A stretch of 64,000 nucleotides of DNA. Source: Vibrio galatheae (lineage in GTDB: Bacteria > Pseudomonadota > Gammaproteobacteria > Enterobacterales > Vibrionaceae). The notes beneath the pieces were generated by a model, which was not told the DNA's origin, ran no database searches, and saw nothing but the letters and a program-made list of their open reading frames with translations. The translations under genes were made by a program, and so were the position numbers. The DNA is taken from contig NZ_JXXV01000008.1 of NCBI RefSeq assembly GCF_000967545.1, positions 1 to 64,000 of the forward strand. Reading direction: 5' to 3'. Shown in pieces: positions 10,150 through 18,742 of the stretch (position 1 is its first letter; each line of letters begins with the position of its first letter).

Positions 10150-11980
10150 GATGAGTTAAGTGCTCCTGAATTAAATCTAAGAAAGGATCCGCGTATTTTT
10201 CAAGCTTGCGTTGGCCAACGCCATTAACGGCAAGCATTTCGCCATAGGAGGTCGGCAATATCTCAGCCATATCAATCAGCGTCGCGTCACTGAATACGAC
10301 ATAGGGCGGCAATCCATCTTCATCCGCAATAGACTTACGCAGCTTGCGTAGTTTGGCAAACAGCTTTTTATCGTAATTCTTGCTCGACAGTTTGTCCGAC
10401 TTCGCCGCGCGCGCGGCCGTATCCAAGCGCGGCACCGCCAGTTGTAACGACATGTCACCGCGCAGCAATGGCCGAGCCTCTTCCGTCAGTTGCAAGGTAG
10501 AGTTGCGGGTAATATTTTGGAATAACAATCCCTTATGAATAAGCTGACGAAAAACACTCACCCAGTAATCGTGGCTGTTTTCACGCCCAAGCCCATAAGT
10601 TGATAGTTTGTCATGACCATTTTCTCGAATACGAATATTTTGCATCCCACGTAAAACTTCAACCACGTAGCCCATGCCAAAGCTTTGGTTCACACGATAA
10701 ACGCAAGAGAGCGCCTTTTGTGCTTGTTCGGTCGCGTCGAAATGCTTAGGGGGATCTAAACAGATATCGCAGTTGCCACAAGGCTTTTCACGATACTCAC
10801 CAAAATAGTTAAGCAGTACTTGGCGACGACAAGTTTGCGCTTCAGCAAAGGCGCTCATTGCATTGAGCTTGTGCGCTTCAACTTGCTTTTGTGGGCCTTC
10901 GTCTTTTTCATCCAGCATACGGCGCAGCCAACTGATGTCCGCCGGATCGTACAACATCATGGCTTCGGCAGGTAAACCATCTCGTCCTGCACGCCCCGTC
11001 TCCTGATAGTAAGATTCGATGTTGCGCGGAATATCAAAATGAACAACAAAGCGTACGTTGGGCTTATTAATACCCATACCAAATGCGACAGTCGCCACGA
11101 CAATCTGAATATCATCGCGCTGAAAGGCTTCCTGAACGTAGGCGCGTTCGTCGGCCTCAAGTCCAGCATGATAGCTCGCCGCACGAAGACCGTTATTGCA
11201 CAGTTTTTCCGTCACCATTTCGACTTTTTTTCGGCTGCCACAATAAATGATGCCGCAATTGCCACGTTGACTTTCAAGAAAACGGACCACCTGAGATATC
11301 GGTTTATGTTTTTCTACTAAGGTATAGCGAATATTGGGTCGGTCAAAGCTGCCCAAATAGGTATGCGGTTCATGCAGTTGTAAACGCTGCATAATGTCGC
11401 TGCGCGTCGCATCATCAGCGGTTGCAGTCAGCGCCATCACCGGAACATGCGGGAAGTTCTGTTTGAGCTGACCTAAAGAAGCGTACTCAGGTCTAAAGTC
11501 ATGCCCCCATTGAGAAATACAGTGCGCCTCATCGACGGCAATCATAGACAATGAAATATTTTCTAAGCGTTCGATAAAGTCTCTCATTAACACACGTTCA
11601 GGAGAGACATAGACCAGCTTTAAAGCGCCGGAATTCATGCGGTTATAAACCGAAATCAGCTCTTCTCGTGGCATAGTCGAATTGACGCACTCAGCCAAGA
11701 CACCGTTGGCCTTGAGCTGGTCAACCTGATCCTTCATCAACGAAATCAATGGTGAGATTACTAAGGTTAACCCTTCGCGAGCTAAAGCAGGGATCTGATA
11801 GCACAACGACTTCCCACCACCCGTTGGCATGATCACCAAACTGTCTTGTCCTGATAGCGCTGACTCAATCACCTCTTGCTGACCATCACGAAAGCTCTGA
11901 TAGCCAAAGACATCTTCCAGAATACTTTGCGGCGCTGGCAAATTGGCTGAAGGTTGTTGAGCTAAAAGTGTTGAGGTCAT
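10142..11980 (-). CDS. recQ: ATP-dependent DNA helicase RecQ
   Basis: 612 residues, the family length (E. coli 609). RecQ is a 3'-5' DNA helicase in RecF-pathway recombination and repair of blocked forks. Visible: motif 0 FGYQSFRDGQQEVI (about 26-39), Walker A MPTGGGKSLCYQIP (about 55-68), DEAH (about 150), TATA, GRAGRDG (about 330), the zinc-binding Cys set (CRRQVLLNYFGE and CGNCDIC, about 382-405), the winged-helix region and a C-terminal HRDC domain ending MLAVNGVGQRKLEKY. It forms an operon with the DUF3630 gene. Confidence 0.96.
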   Translation of the reverse strand: MTSTLLAQQPSANLPAPQSILEDVFGYQSFRDGQQEVIESALSGQDSLVIMPTGGGKSLCYQIPALAREGLTLVISPLISLMKDQVDQLKANGVLAECVNSTMPREELISVYNRMNSGALKLVYVSPERVLMRDFIERLENISLSMIAVDEAHCISQWGHDFRPEYASLGQLKQNFPHVPVMALTATADDATRSDIMQRLQLHEPHTYLGSFDRPNIRYTLVEKHKPISQVVRFLESQRGNCGIIYCGSRKKVEMVTEKLCNNGLRAASYHAGLEADERAYVQEAFQRDDIQIVVATVAFGMGINKPNVRFVVHFDIPRNIESYYQETGRAGRDGLPAEAMMLYDPADISWLRRMLDEKDEGPQKQVEAHKLNAMSAFAEAQTCRRQVLLNYFGEYREKPCGNCDICLDPPKHFDATEQAQKALSCVYRVNQSFGMGYVVEVLRGMQNIRIRENGHDKLSTYGLGRENSHDYWVSVFRQLIHKGLLFQNITRNSTLQLTEEARPLLRGDMSLQLAVPRLDTAARAAKSDKLSSKNYDKKLFAKLRKLRKSIADEDGLPPYVVFSDATLIDMAEILPTSYGEMLAVNGVGQRKLEKYADPFLDLIQEHLTHHG

Positions 11981-12142
11981 GAACTATCTCGGTAGGGTTG
12001 CAGGGCAGATACGCATAAAACGTAAGGGGCACATTGTAGTGGGGTTTAACGGTGAATAAAACTGCAAATTGTTAGGTGATTCGGAATATGCTCCTTATAC
12101 TGCATGTTTCAATTTGTAAAATTTATGATCGAGAAAAGCTAA

Positions 12143-13057
12143 ATGACTCCAGAAGAACAACAGCGAGCAAAACAAGGTGTCTTTCTTGCTATTGGGGCCT
12201 ACACCATGTGGGGCGTCGCCCCTATTTATTTCAAAGCCTTAGCAGAGGTATCTCCATTAGAGATCTTGAGTCACCGTGTGGTGTGGTCTTTCTTCCTACT
12301 GGCCGCATTACTCCACTTTGGTCGCCGCTGGCGCAATGTTCGTGATGTAATCACCTCAAAGAAAAAACTCACGTATTTGATCACCACAGCGATTTTGGTT
12401 GGCGCAAACTGGCTTATTTTTATCTGGGCGGTCAACGCTGACCACATGCTTGATGCCAGTCTTGGCTATTATATCAATCCATTAATTAACGTTGTGCTCG
12501 GGATGCTATTTCTCGGTGAACGACTGCGTAAACTGCAGTGGTTCGCGGTCGCCCTCGCCGCTTGTGGTGTTTTAGTTCAGCTGTTTGTGTTTGGCTCGAT
12601 TCCTATCGTCGCGATGGCACTTGCATTTAGCTTTGGCCTATATGGGCTATTGCGCAAAAAGGTCAGCCTAGAAGCTCAAACCGGTTTGTTTATCGAGACC
12701 TTGGTCTTGCTGCCTGCCTCTGCGATTTATCTGCTGTGGATTGCTGACTCGCCAACCTCCGAGTTCATGCACAATTCACTCAACCTAAATCTGCTGTTGA
12801 TAGCAGCGGGCATTGTGACAACGCTGCCTTTATTGTGCTTTACGGGCGCAGCGACAAGGCTAAAGCTTTCAACCTTAGGCTTCTTTCAATATATCGGACC
12901 AAGCTTGATGTTTTTACTTGCGGTCTTGGTGTATGGCGAGTCCTTCACACTCGATAAAGCCATCACCTTTACCTTTATTTGGGGCGCGTTGGTGTTGTTC
13001 AGCTTTGATGGTCTACGCAACAATCGACAATCTAAGCAAGCACTAAAAAGTCACTGA
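12143..13057 (+). CDS. rarD: RarD-type EamA family permease
   Basis: 304 residues with about ten membrane helices arranged as two EamA repeats. It resembles RarD (named from a chloramphenicol-sensitivity phenotype in Pseudomonas), a drug/metabolite-superfamily permease with unproven substrate. Hallmarks are GVFLAIGAYTMWGVAPIYFK at the N terminus, LLTTAILVGANWLIFIWAVN-like sequence in helix 3-4 and YYINPLINVVLGMLFLGERL. It lies divergent from recQ, has its own terminator and is probably monocistronic. Confidence 0.85.
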   Translation: MTPEEQQRAKQGVFLAIGAYTMWGVAPIYFKALAEVSPLEILSHRVVWSFFLLAALLHFGRRWRNVRDVITSKKKLTYLITTAILVGANWLIFIWAVNADHMLDASLGYYINPLINVVLGMLFLGERLRKLQWFAVALAACGVLVQLFVFGSIPIVAMALAFSFGLYGLLRKKVSLEAQTGLFIETLVLLPASAIYLLWIADSPTSEFMHNSLNLNLLLIAAGIVTTLPLLCFTGAATRLKLSTLGFFQYIGPSLMFLLAVLVYGESFTLDKAITFTFIWGALVLFSFDGLRNNRQSKQALKSH

Positions 13058-13092
13058 TCGTTTTTTACAAGACATTCGCGACAGCTAAAGAT

Positions 13093-13123
13093 AAGCTTGG
13101 TGAAATAATCACCAAGCTTTTTT
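13093..13123 (+). terminator. rarD terminator
   Basis: AAGCTTGGTG pairs with CACCAAGCTT around a 7-nt loop and runs into TTTTTATTT. It ends rarD just before the AraC-family gene. Confidence 0.85.
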
Positions 13124-13129
13124 ATTTGT

Positions 13130-13924
13130 ATGGATAAGGTCAATTACCACTCAACAGAAAACAAAGAGATCAGCTTGATTGAAGCGAACTATCAGTCGTT
13201 TGCTTTCTCACGCCACTATCATCTTGATTTTCATATTGGGCTTATCACTGCTGGCCAACAAAAATTCCATTACCAAGGCGCGAGTCATTATGTGGGGCAA
13301 GGGCAATTAGTGCTCATGCCACCCGATGAGCTACATGACGGCCAATCGATGCTTGATTCAGGCTACCAAACTCGCGTGTTCGAGATAGACCCAACTTGGC
13401 TAAGTGAACTCGCCCAGTTAAAACAATCGACCAGCCAAGTTCATTTCAAGCAGTTGATTATTTCGGACCAACAAGTCTTTCAACCCTTAAGCCAGTTGCA
13501 CCAGTTACTTGCGACCAATCATGTCAGCCAGTTGGCGAAAGACTGTTTACCCTATGAAGGCTTTGAACGTTTATTTAGCCACTACGTGGGCTTAGAACAA
13601 AAGCGTGCTGTCCCGCTCGGCAATCAGTCGATGGAAAGTTTGAAAGAATATTTGCTCCACAACCTCGACCAACCAGTCAGGTTGGAACAACTTTCGCAAC
13701 TGTGCCAACTCAGTCCAACCCAATTTCAACGCCACTTTAAAGCCAAAGTTGGTTTAACACCCTACGCATGGTTAAGCCGACTGCGGATGGAACAAGGAAT
13801 GAAACTGTTAAAACTAGGTATCAGTGGCACAGAGGTGGCGCACCAAGTCGGGTTTTATGATCAAGCCCACTTTAGCAAAGCCTTTAAATCGACCTATGGT
13901 GTCAATCCATCACAAGTTAATTAG
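13130..13924 (+). CDS. AraC-family transcriptional regulator
   Basis: 264 residues in two parts. The N-terminal cupin-like domain (HYHLDFHIGLITAGQQKFHY and GQGQLVLMPPDELHDGQ) is the AraC ligand-binding type. The C-terminal double helix-turn-helix begins with VRLEQLSQLCQLSPTQFQRH and ends with the signature HQVGFYDQAHFSKAFKSTYG. The LysE-family exporter lies 72 bp downstream on the same strand, a common regulator/exporter pairing, so it may control that gene; the ligand is unknown. Confidence 0.85.
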   Translation: MDKVNYHSTENKEISLIEANYQSFAFSRHYHLDFHIGLITAGQQKFHYQGASHYVGQGQLVLMPPDELHDGQSMLDSGYQTRVFEIDPTWLSELAQLKQSTSQVHFKQLIISDQQVFQPLSQLHQLLATNHVSQLAKDCLPYEGFERLFSHYVGLEQKRAVPLGNQSMESLKEYLLHNLDQPVRLEQLSQLCQLSPTQFQRHFKAKVGLTPYAWLSRLRMEQGMKLLKLGISGTEVAHQVGFYDQAHFSKAFKSTYGVNPSQVN

Positions 13925-13996
13925 TGTCAGTTTTTTACAATCTCGGCTTGGTAAAGCTGGCATACTCATACCATCTTCCATAAATAGACGAGCCTG

Positions 13997-14665
13997 ATGA
14001 ACGAACTTACTATCTTAACCACTCTGGCAGTGGTTCACTTTGTCGCACTAATGAGCCCCGGCCCAGACTTTGCGCTTGTGGTGCAAAATGCCACTCGCTA
14101 CGGACGCCAAACCGGCCTGTACATTGCACTTGGACTCTCCTGTGGAATCCTGCTGCACTCGATCCTCAGCTTAACTGGCATCAGTTATCTGGTTCATCAG
14201 CAGCCGATCGTGTTTGCTCTATTGCAACTGGCAGGCGGTAGCTATCTCTCTTACCTTGGCTATGGTGCCCTCAAGGCTAGCTGGTCGAGTCTGCGTCAGC
14301 CTAAGATCAATCATACGGAGGCTGCACAACCAAGCCTGCTGCTGAGCAATAGGCGTGAGGCATTTTCACGCGGCTTTGCCACCAATATTCTCAACCCGAA
14401 AGCACTGGTATTTTTCGTTAGCCTGATGTCGAGCCTAGTTCCTGCTTCAATGTCGCTCAGTGGCAAAGGCATAGCACTGGTGATTCTCTGGAGCTTGTCG
14501 TTACTATGGTTCTCGTTTCTGGCGTGGGTGCTCTCCACTCAGCGTATGCAGAACAAAATCAAAGCCATGGCCGTGTATATCAACCTGTTATGTGGCCTGT
14601 TATTTACTGTGATTGGCGTGACTATTCTCTGGCAATCACTCTTAGCAATCGCACAACGGTTCTAA
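13997..14665 (+). CDS. LysE/RhtB-family amino-acid exporter
   Basis: 222 residues with six predicted membrane segments. The RhtB/LysE signature is present at the N terminus (HFVALMSPGPDFALVVQNATRYGRQTG) and NPKALVFF follows in the centre. The family exports amino acids such as lysine, homoserine, threonine or leucine. The insert between helices 3 and 4 (KASWSSLRQPKINHTEAAQ) is the cytoplasmic loop. The substrate cannot be read from the sequence. Likely partner of the AraC-family regulator just upstream. Confidence 0.87.
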   Translation: MNELTILTTLAVVHFVALMSPGPDFALVVQNATRYGRQTGLYIALGLSCGILLHSILSLTGISYLVHQQPIVFALLQLAGGSYLSYLGYGALKASWSSLRQPKINHTEAAQPSLLLSNRREAFSRGFATNILNPKALVFFVSLMSSLVPASMSLSGKGIALVILWSLSLLWFSFLAWVLSTQRMQNKIKAMAVYINLLCGLLFTVIGVTILWQSLLAIAQRF

Positions 14666-14702
14666 ATTGAACAAAGGTTTGAAATGGGTATGCGTCGATC
14701 GC

Positions 14703-14740
14703 CTCACTTGCTTGTGCGAGATCTCGCACAAGCAAGTGAG
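14703..14740. promoter_or_regulatory. 38-bp perfect palindrome, UvrY/VarA-type activator site for csrB
   Basis: Nineteen-base arms meet at GATC with no mismatch. The central 18 bp, TGTGCGAGATCTCGCACA, closely match the E. coli UvrY (BarA/UvrY) site TGTGAGAGATCTCTTACA. The centre lies about 167 bp upstream of the predicted csrB start, the same distance class as in E. coli. No T run follows, so a terminator role for the preceding gene is less likely. The outer arms extend well beyond the known site. Confidence 0.75.
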
Positions 14741-14854
14741 TAAATATAGCTTTTTTGCTGAGAAAAATGAGAACCACTTTTCGTAAGTGATTGTTTAGCA
14801 TAAATACGTATACAAAATAATCGAATTTTTATGTAGAAAATCGTTTGCGTCATA

Positions 14855-14882
14855 TTGCTCAATATCGTTAAACGCGTAATAT
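14855..14882 (+). promoter_or_regulatory. Predicted csrB promoter
   Basis: TTGCTC, 16 bp, then TAATAT, giving an expected start near 14888-14890 at GTGTCGG. The spacing fits a sigma-70 promoter; the exact start is not proven. Confidence 0.55.
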
Positions 14883-14887
14883 GGATT

Positions 14888-15305
14888 GTGTCGGAAGGAT
14901 GCTGACACGGAACAGGAAATTACCACGGATTTGGTAATCTTCAGGAAGAAGATACGGTTGCTTAGGATGAGTAATCGGCACGGAAAGCGAATTGGACATT
15001 GAACGGACGCAATAGTAACTAGGATGGTTGCTACTAAGGATGGGAAATGGACACCTCTGGACGAGGAAAGGACTTATCATCAGGATGATGAAAAGGACAC
15101 CGCTCAAGGAACAAGCGAAGTGAGCTAACGAGGATTGTTAGCAGACCAGGATAGGGTCAAGGACACCGCTAGGATGGCGATGAATGGACTAAGCTGAAGG
15201 ACGTCAGCATACTATCAAGGATTAGATGCATGGAGCACCTATAGTAGCCGGATTGCTGCGAGTAAGACTATAACCCCGATGGGCTTTGGCCCTCGGGGTT
15301 TTTCT
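14888..15305 (+). ncRNA. csrB: CsrB-family CsrA-sequestering small RNA
   Basis: A roughly 415-nt non-coding stretch holds about 29 GGA triplets, many as AGGA or AAGGA in the loops of small hairpins, such as GTGTC...GACAC around GGAAGGAT and ATCATCAGGATGAT. This is the signature of CsrB RNAs, which bind many CsrA dimers and relieve CsrA repression. It ends in an unmistakable terminator (CCCCGA/TCGGGG followed by TTTTT, 15274-15304). A UvrY/VarA-type site lies upstream. An open frame on the opposite strand here has no family resemblance and is a shadow. The 5' end is estimated from the promoter. Confidence 0.9.
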
Positions 15306-15388
15306 TTATTCATCGAATCAAAATTTCAATTAATTTCATATCATGGCTTGACCTCAACTAAGCTTGAGATTTTACAGTCATTACATCC

Positions 15389-15426
15389 CAACAACTCAAC
15401 AACTCAACAACTCAACAACTCAACAA
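15389..15426 (+). repeat. Tandem octamer repeat CAACAACT
   Basis: 4.75 perfect copies of CAACAACT end directly at the AAGGATG ribosome binding site of the VOC gene. Copy number could change by replication slippage and alter the 5' leader length. Confidence 0.9.
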
Positions 15427-15436
15427 GGATGTAACT

Positions 15437-15864
15437 ATGAAATACTACTTAGAACACGCCAACCTTAGCGTCGTCGACGCTCAAGATACCGTTAAATTTT
15501 TACTGACTGCCATTCCTGACTGGAAAATTCGTGGTACTGGCGAATGGGATGCTCCCACTGGGCAAACCGTCGACTGGTTTCATGTTGGTGATGATGAAAA
15601 CTACATTACCGTTCAGTCTGGTGGCGATGGTCGAGCAAAAGAATGGACTGGCCAGTGGACGGGCGTAAAACACCTTGGCATTGTTGTCCCAGCACTCCCC
15701 CCCTCATAGAAAGATTGCGTCAACAGAGTTATGAAGTCGATCACTTTGGGGGAGAGCACCCACATAGACAAAGTGCGTATTATGTAGAAGGGAATAATGT
15801 TCAGTTCGAATTTATTGAATACTTCTCGACCCAACCTAGTGAGCGCAACGACTACACCTATTAA
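15437..15864 (+). pseudogene. VOC (glyoxalase-fold) family protein, frameshifted at a C run
   Basis: The first frame (15437-15709, start ATG after AAGGATG) encodes about 90 residues of a VOC/glyoxalase-like protein (KYYLEHANLSVVDAQDTVKF, then DWFHVGDDENYITVQ and KHLGIVV). It stops just after a seven-C run at 15697-15703. The missing C-terminal half continues in the frame ending at 15864 (LIERLRQQSYEV, then YYVEGNNVQFEFIEY). One extra C would restore a single protein of about 142 residues. So this is a disrupted gene, a phase-variable gene, or a homopolymer sequencing error. Substrate unknown. Confidence 0.75.
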
Positions 15865-15866
15865 CG

Positions 15867-15895
15867 AAAAGCGCCAACTACTGTTGGCGCTTTTT
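15867..15895. terminator. Bidirectional terminator between VOC gene and uvrD
   Basis: AAAAGCGCCAAC and GTTGGCGCTTTT form a near-perfect stem with a 4-nt loop, T-tailed in both directions, between convergent genes. Confidence 0.85.
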
Positions 15896-15919
15896 GTTCG
15901 CTGTGTCTGGCGAATAAAA

Positions 15920-18091
15920 CTAGATCTTTTCAAGCTTAGCGTATGCGGTCACTAGCCATTTAATGCCTTCACCGTTAAACGCCACTTGTACTCGGCTTTG
16001 TGGGCCACTGCCCTCAAAGTTAATGATGGTGCCTTCACCAAACTTAGGATGCATCACACGAGAACCTAAACTGAACCCGGTTTCATTGAAGCTCTCTTTC
16101 ACCACAGTTTGGCTAAAACGGCCAGAGCTGGCAGGCCGACTCACCTGAGCTTTCATTCGCACTTCATCTAAACAGGTTTCAGGGAGTTCACGAATGAAAC
16201 GCGATGGTTTGTGGTACTTATCTTGGCCATACAAGCGACGCATCTCTGCATAGGTTATGTAGAGTTTTTCCATCGCCCGTGTCATACCGACATAACAAAG
16301 ACGGCGCTCTTCTTCCAAACGCCCCGCTTCTTCCGCCGACATCTGGCTTGGGAACATCCCCTCTTCAACCCCAACCATAAATACCAACGGGAACTCCAAA
16401 CCTTTAGCACTATGGAGTGTCATTAGTTGAACCGCATCTTCAAACTCGTCCGCTTGGCCTTCGCCCGCTTCCAGCGCAGCATGAGTCAAAAAGGCCGTCA
16501 GCAGTGGCATCTCTTCGGCTTCTTCCGGTTTTTCAAACTGACGAGTCGCCGTTACCAGCTCTTCTAAGTTCTCAATACGTGCCTTAGACTTTTCGCCTTT
16601 TTCCTGCTCGTACATAGCAAACAAACCGGAGTACTTGATCACGTGGTCAGTTTGCTCATGCAAAGAGAGTTCATACGTATCATCTTCAAGTGCGTTAATC
16701 AGCTCAACAAAGCGGCTCAACGCGCCAGCGGCACGACCAGGTAAAACCTTTTCTTCGATCAAGGCCACACTCGCCTGCCACATGGTGCAACCACGATCAC
16801 GCGCAGCGAAACGAATGGTCTCTAACGTTTTGTCGCCTAAACCACGCGTTGGTGTGTTCACCACGCGTTCAAACGCAGAGTCATCGTTGCGATTCGACAT
16901 TAAGCGCAAGTAACTCAGCGCATCTTTAATTTCTTGGCGTTCGAAGAAGCGCATGCCACCGTAAATTCGATACGGCAGCCCCGCTTGAATCAAGGCTTCT
17001 TCCAATACACGTGACTGAGCATTGTTGCGATACAGCATCGCAGCATCATTCAGAGCACCGCCTTTATCTTGCCACTCTTTGATCTTGTTAACGGCAAAAC
17101 GGGCTTCATCTAATTCGTTGTAGGCTGAATAAACGGAGATAGGTTCACCTTCAGCGCCATCGGTCCACAACTCTTTCCCCATACGCTCGGTATTATTGGC
17201 AATTAGAGTGTTAGAAGCTTCAAGGATGGTCTTGGTCGAGCGATAATTTTGCTCAAGACGGATGGTGTTCACACTTGGGAACTCACGGGTAAACTTCTCG
17301 ATATTCTCAATTTTTGCCCCGCGCCAACCATAGATAGACTGGTCATCATCACCAACGATCATCACGTGTGAATCCGGGCCAGCCATCATACGTAGCCAAG
17401 CGTACTGAATGTTGTTGGTATCTTGGAACTCGTCGACCAGAATATGCTTAAAGCGTGCTTGGTAGTGTTCGCGAACAAACTTATTGTCACGCAGTAGCTC
17501 GTGAGCCCGAAGAAGAATTTCAGCAAAATCGACCAAACCGGCGCGATCACACGCTTCTTGATAGGCGCTATAGAGCTGAAGGTAGGTTTTGGTGACTGGG
17601 TCATGGTAGGCATCAATATGCTTAGGGCGCAAACCTTCATCTTTTTTGCCATTGATCCACCAGCTCACTTGACGAGCAGGCCACTGCTTCTCGTCAAGGT
17701 TTTGCGCCTTAATTAAACGACGCAGCAAGCGCTGTTGATCATCGCTGTCGATGATCTGGAAATCATCCGGTAACTTAGCATCTAGGTAGTGAGCGCGCAG
17801 AATTCGATGGCAGATACCATGGAAAGTCCCATTCCACATGCCTGACGCGCTGCCCATCATCAGCTCTTCAATACGTCCGCGCATTTCTGCTGCGGCTTTA
17901 TTGGTAAAGGTAACCGACATAATCGAAAACGGTGACGCTTGCTCAACCGACATTAACCACGCGATGCGATGGACTAGCACACGTGTTTTACCACTCCCTG
18001 CGCCCGCTAGCACAAGTAAGTTTTCTAGGGGGGCGGCAACGGCTTCACGCTGTTTGTCATTCAGGCCATCGAGAAGTAATGAAGGATCCAT
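15920..18091 (-). CDS. uvrD: DNA helicase II UvrD
   Basis: 723 residues (E. coli 720). UvrD is the superfamily-1 3'-5' helicase that removes incised strands in nucleotide excision and mismatch repair. Motifs: Q motif LNDKQREAVAAP (about 9-20), Walker [18 protein letters not shown] (about 29-45), TFTNKAAAEMR (Ia), VDEFQDTNNIQYAW (II), [13 protein letters not shown] (III), LEQNYRS (IV), LMTLHSAKGLEFPLVF (V) and EERRLCYVGMTRAM (VI). The C-terminal RNA-polymerase-interacting tudor-like fold ends FNGEGIKWLVTAYAKLEKI. Its paralogue rep is at 44-46 kb. Confidence 0.96.
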   Translation of the reverse strand: MDPSLLLDGLNDKQREAVAAPLENLLVLAGAGSGKTRVLVHRIAWLMSVEQASPFSIMSVTFTNKAAAEMRGRIEELMMGSASGMWNGTFHGICHRILRAHYLDAKLPDDFQIIDSDDQQRLLRRLIKAQNLDEKQWPARQVSWWINGKKDEGLRPKHIDAYHDPVTKTYLQLYSAYQEACDRAGLVDFAEILLRAHELLRDNKFVREHYQARFKHILVDEFQDTNNIQYAWLRMMAGPDSHVMIVGDDDQSIYGWRGAKIENIEKFTREFPSVNTIRLEQNYRSTKTILEASNTLIANNTERMGKELWTDGAEGEPISVYSAYNELDEARFAVNKIKEWQDKGGALNDAAMLYRNNAQSRVLEEALIQAGLPYRIYGGMRFFERQEIKDALSYLRLMSNRNDDSAFERVVNTPTRGLGDKTLETIRFAARDRGCTMWQASVALIEEKVLPGRAAGALSRFVELINALEDDTYELSLHEQTDHVIKYSGLFAMYEQEKGEKSKARIENLEELVTATRQFEKPEEAEEMPLLTAFLTHAALEAGEGQADEFEDAVQLMTLHSAKGLEFPLVFMVGVEEGMFPSQMSAEEAGRLEEERRLCYVGMTRAMEKLYITYAEMRRLYGQDKYHKPSRFIRELPETCLDEVRMKAQVSRPASSGRFSQTVVKESFNETGFSLGSRVMHPKFGEGTIINFEGSGPQSRVQVAFNGEGIKWLVTAYAKLEKI

Positions 18092-18411
18092 TGGGTGCTC
18101 AGCTACTGGTTATCTATACATGAAATGGCATTATACCCGAGTGACTTCAAGATGCTAGGAGCAGAGCTGGGCAAGCGAAACTTTGCCAAGTGCCCTTGCT
18201 GTAGTGCTGGCACAAAAGAGAAAAAATTCATCCAGTCAAATTGCGGTTAAATCAAGCATTTAAATAAGCACAACAAATAAAAAACCAACTTTTTATAAAT
18301 TTTTGAAAGTTTTTCAACACCTATTCTTTCCTCTTAACTAAGCAAGTTGATGAATTGCTTCATGATTCGCTTGCCTACCCTAAGTAAAGGAATAAGTCTG
18401 AGGAAATTACT
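18092..18411. other. Intergenic region between uvrD and the bufferin operon
   Basis: 320 bp without a convincing open frame. The first half is of ordinary composition; from about 18240 it is A/T-rich and must hold the divergent promoters. I see no clear CueR, Fur or LexA site. AAGTCTGAGGAAATT just before 18412 supplies the ribosome binding site of the bufferin precursor. Confidence 0.5.
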
Positions 18412-18672
18412 ATGAAAAAGTCTAATCTTGCTGTTACTGCTGCTGTCACTGGTTTAATCGCGCTTGGTGGCACTATGCTCACAGCAGCACCAGCCGTCGC
18501 GGCAGAAAAAGAAAAATGCTATGGCGTCGCAAAAGCAGGCAAAAATGACTGTGCAACAAAAGCAAGTTCGTGTGCAGGCACATCAAAAGAAGACAACCAA
18601 ACCGACGCTTTCGTCGTGGTACCAAAAGGACTATGCGGTAAGTTGGCGGGTGGTAGCACTCAGTCGTCTTAA
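18412..18672 (+). CDS. bufA1: Bufferin precursor (DUF2282), RiPP-type copper-binding peptide
   Basis: 86 residues. A long Sec signal peptide ([20 protein letters not shown]..., cleavage after AVAA near residue 31) precedes a short mature part with four Cys (36, 47, 54, 75) in [19 protein letters not shown] and KGLCGKL. This is the DUF2282 family, the precursor of bufferins: Cys side chains are modified by an MNIO enzyme, reported to give thiooxazole groups, and the exported product binds copper in the periplasm. It is directly followed by that MNIO enzyme (DUF692), its partner DUF2063 and a DoxX protein. The operon assignment is strong; copper as inducer in this organism is inferred. Confidence 0.88.
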   Translation: MKKSNLAVTAAVTGLIALGGTMLTAAPAVAAEKEKCYGVAKAGKNDCATKASSCAGTSKEDNQTDAFVVVPKGLCGKLAGGSTQSS

Positions 18673-18681
18673 TCGAGTTTG

Positions 18682-18707
18682 GGCGGCTTAATGCTCAACA
18701 AGCCGCC
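18682..18707 (+). terminator. Intercistronic hairpin between bufA1 and bufB
   Basis: GGCGGCTT and AAGCCGCC pair around a 10-nt loop and are followed by TTACTTTTTCC, a leaky-terminator pattern. It would make precursor mRNA exceed enzyme mRNA. Read-through is needed for the downstream genes unless they have another promoter. Confidence 0.65.
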
Positions 18708-18742
18708 TTACTTTTTCCGCTTTGATACTCAAGGAACATACT

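Noticed and set aside
14703..14740. Palindrome as the LysE-family gene's terminator
   Set aside because: No T run follows on either strand, and the core matches an activator site; a minor terminator role is not excluded.
14868..15107. 79-codon open frame on the minus strand
   Set aside because: It lies inside the csrB RNA, and no family or ribosome binding site supports it; the GGA-rich plus strand explains the composition.
15389..15426. Tandem octamers as a CRISPR array
   Set aside because: Units are contiguous with no spacers and no cas genes are present.
18122..18240. Possible dispersed repeat upstream of the bufferin operon
   Set aside because: The stretch looks like an intergenic repeat, but I found no second copy in the window, so it cannot be supported here.
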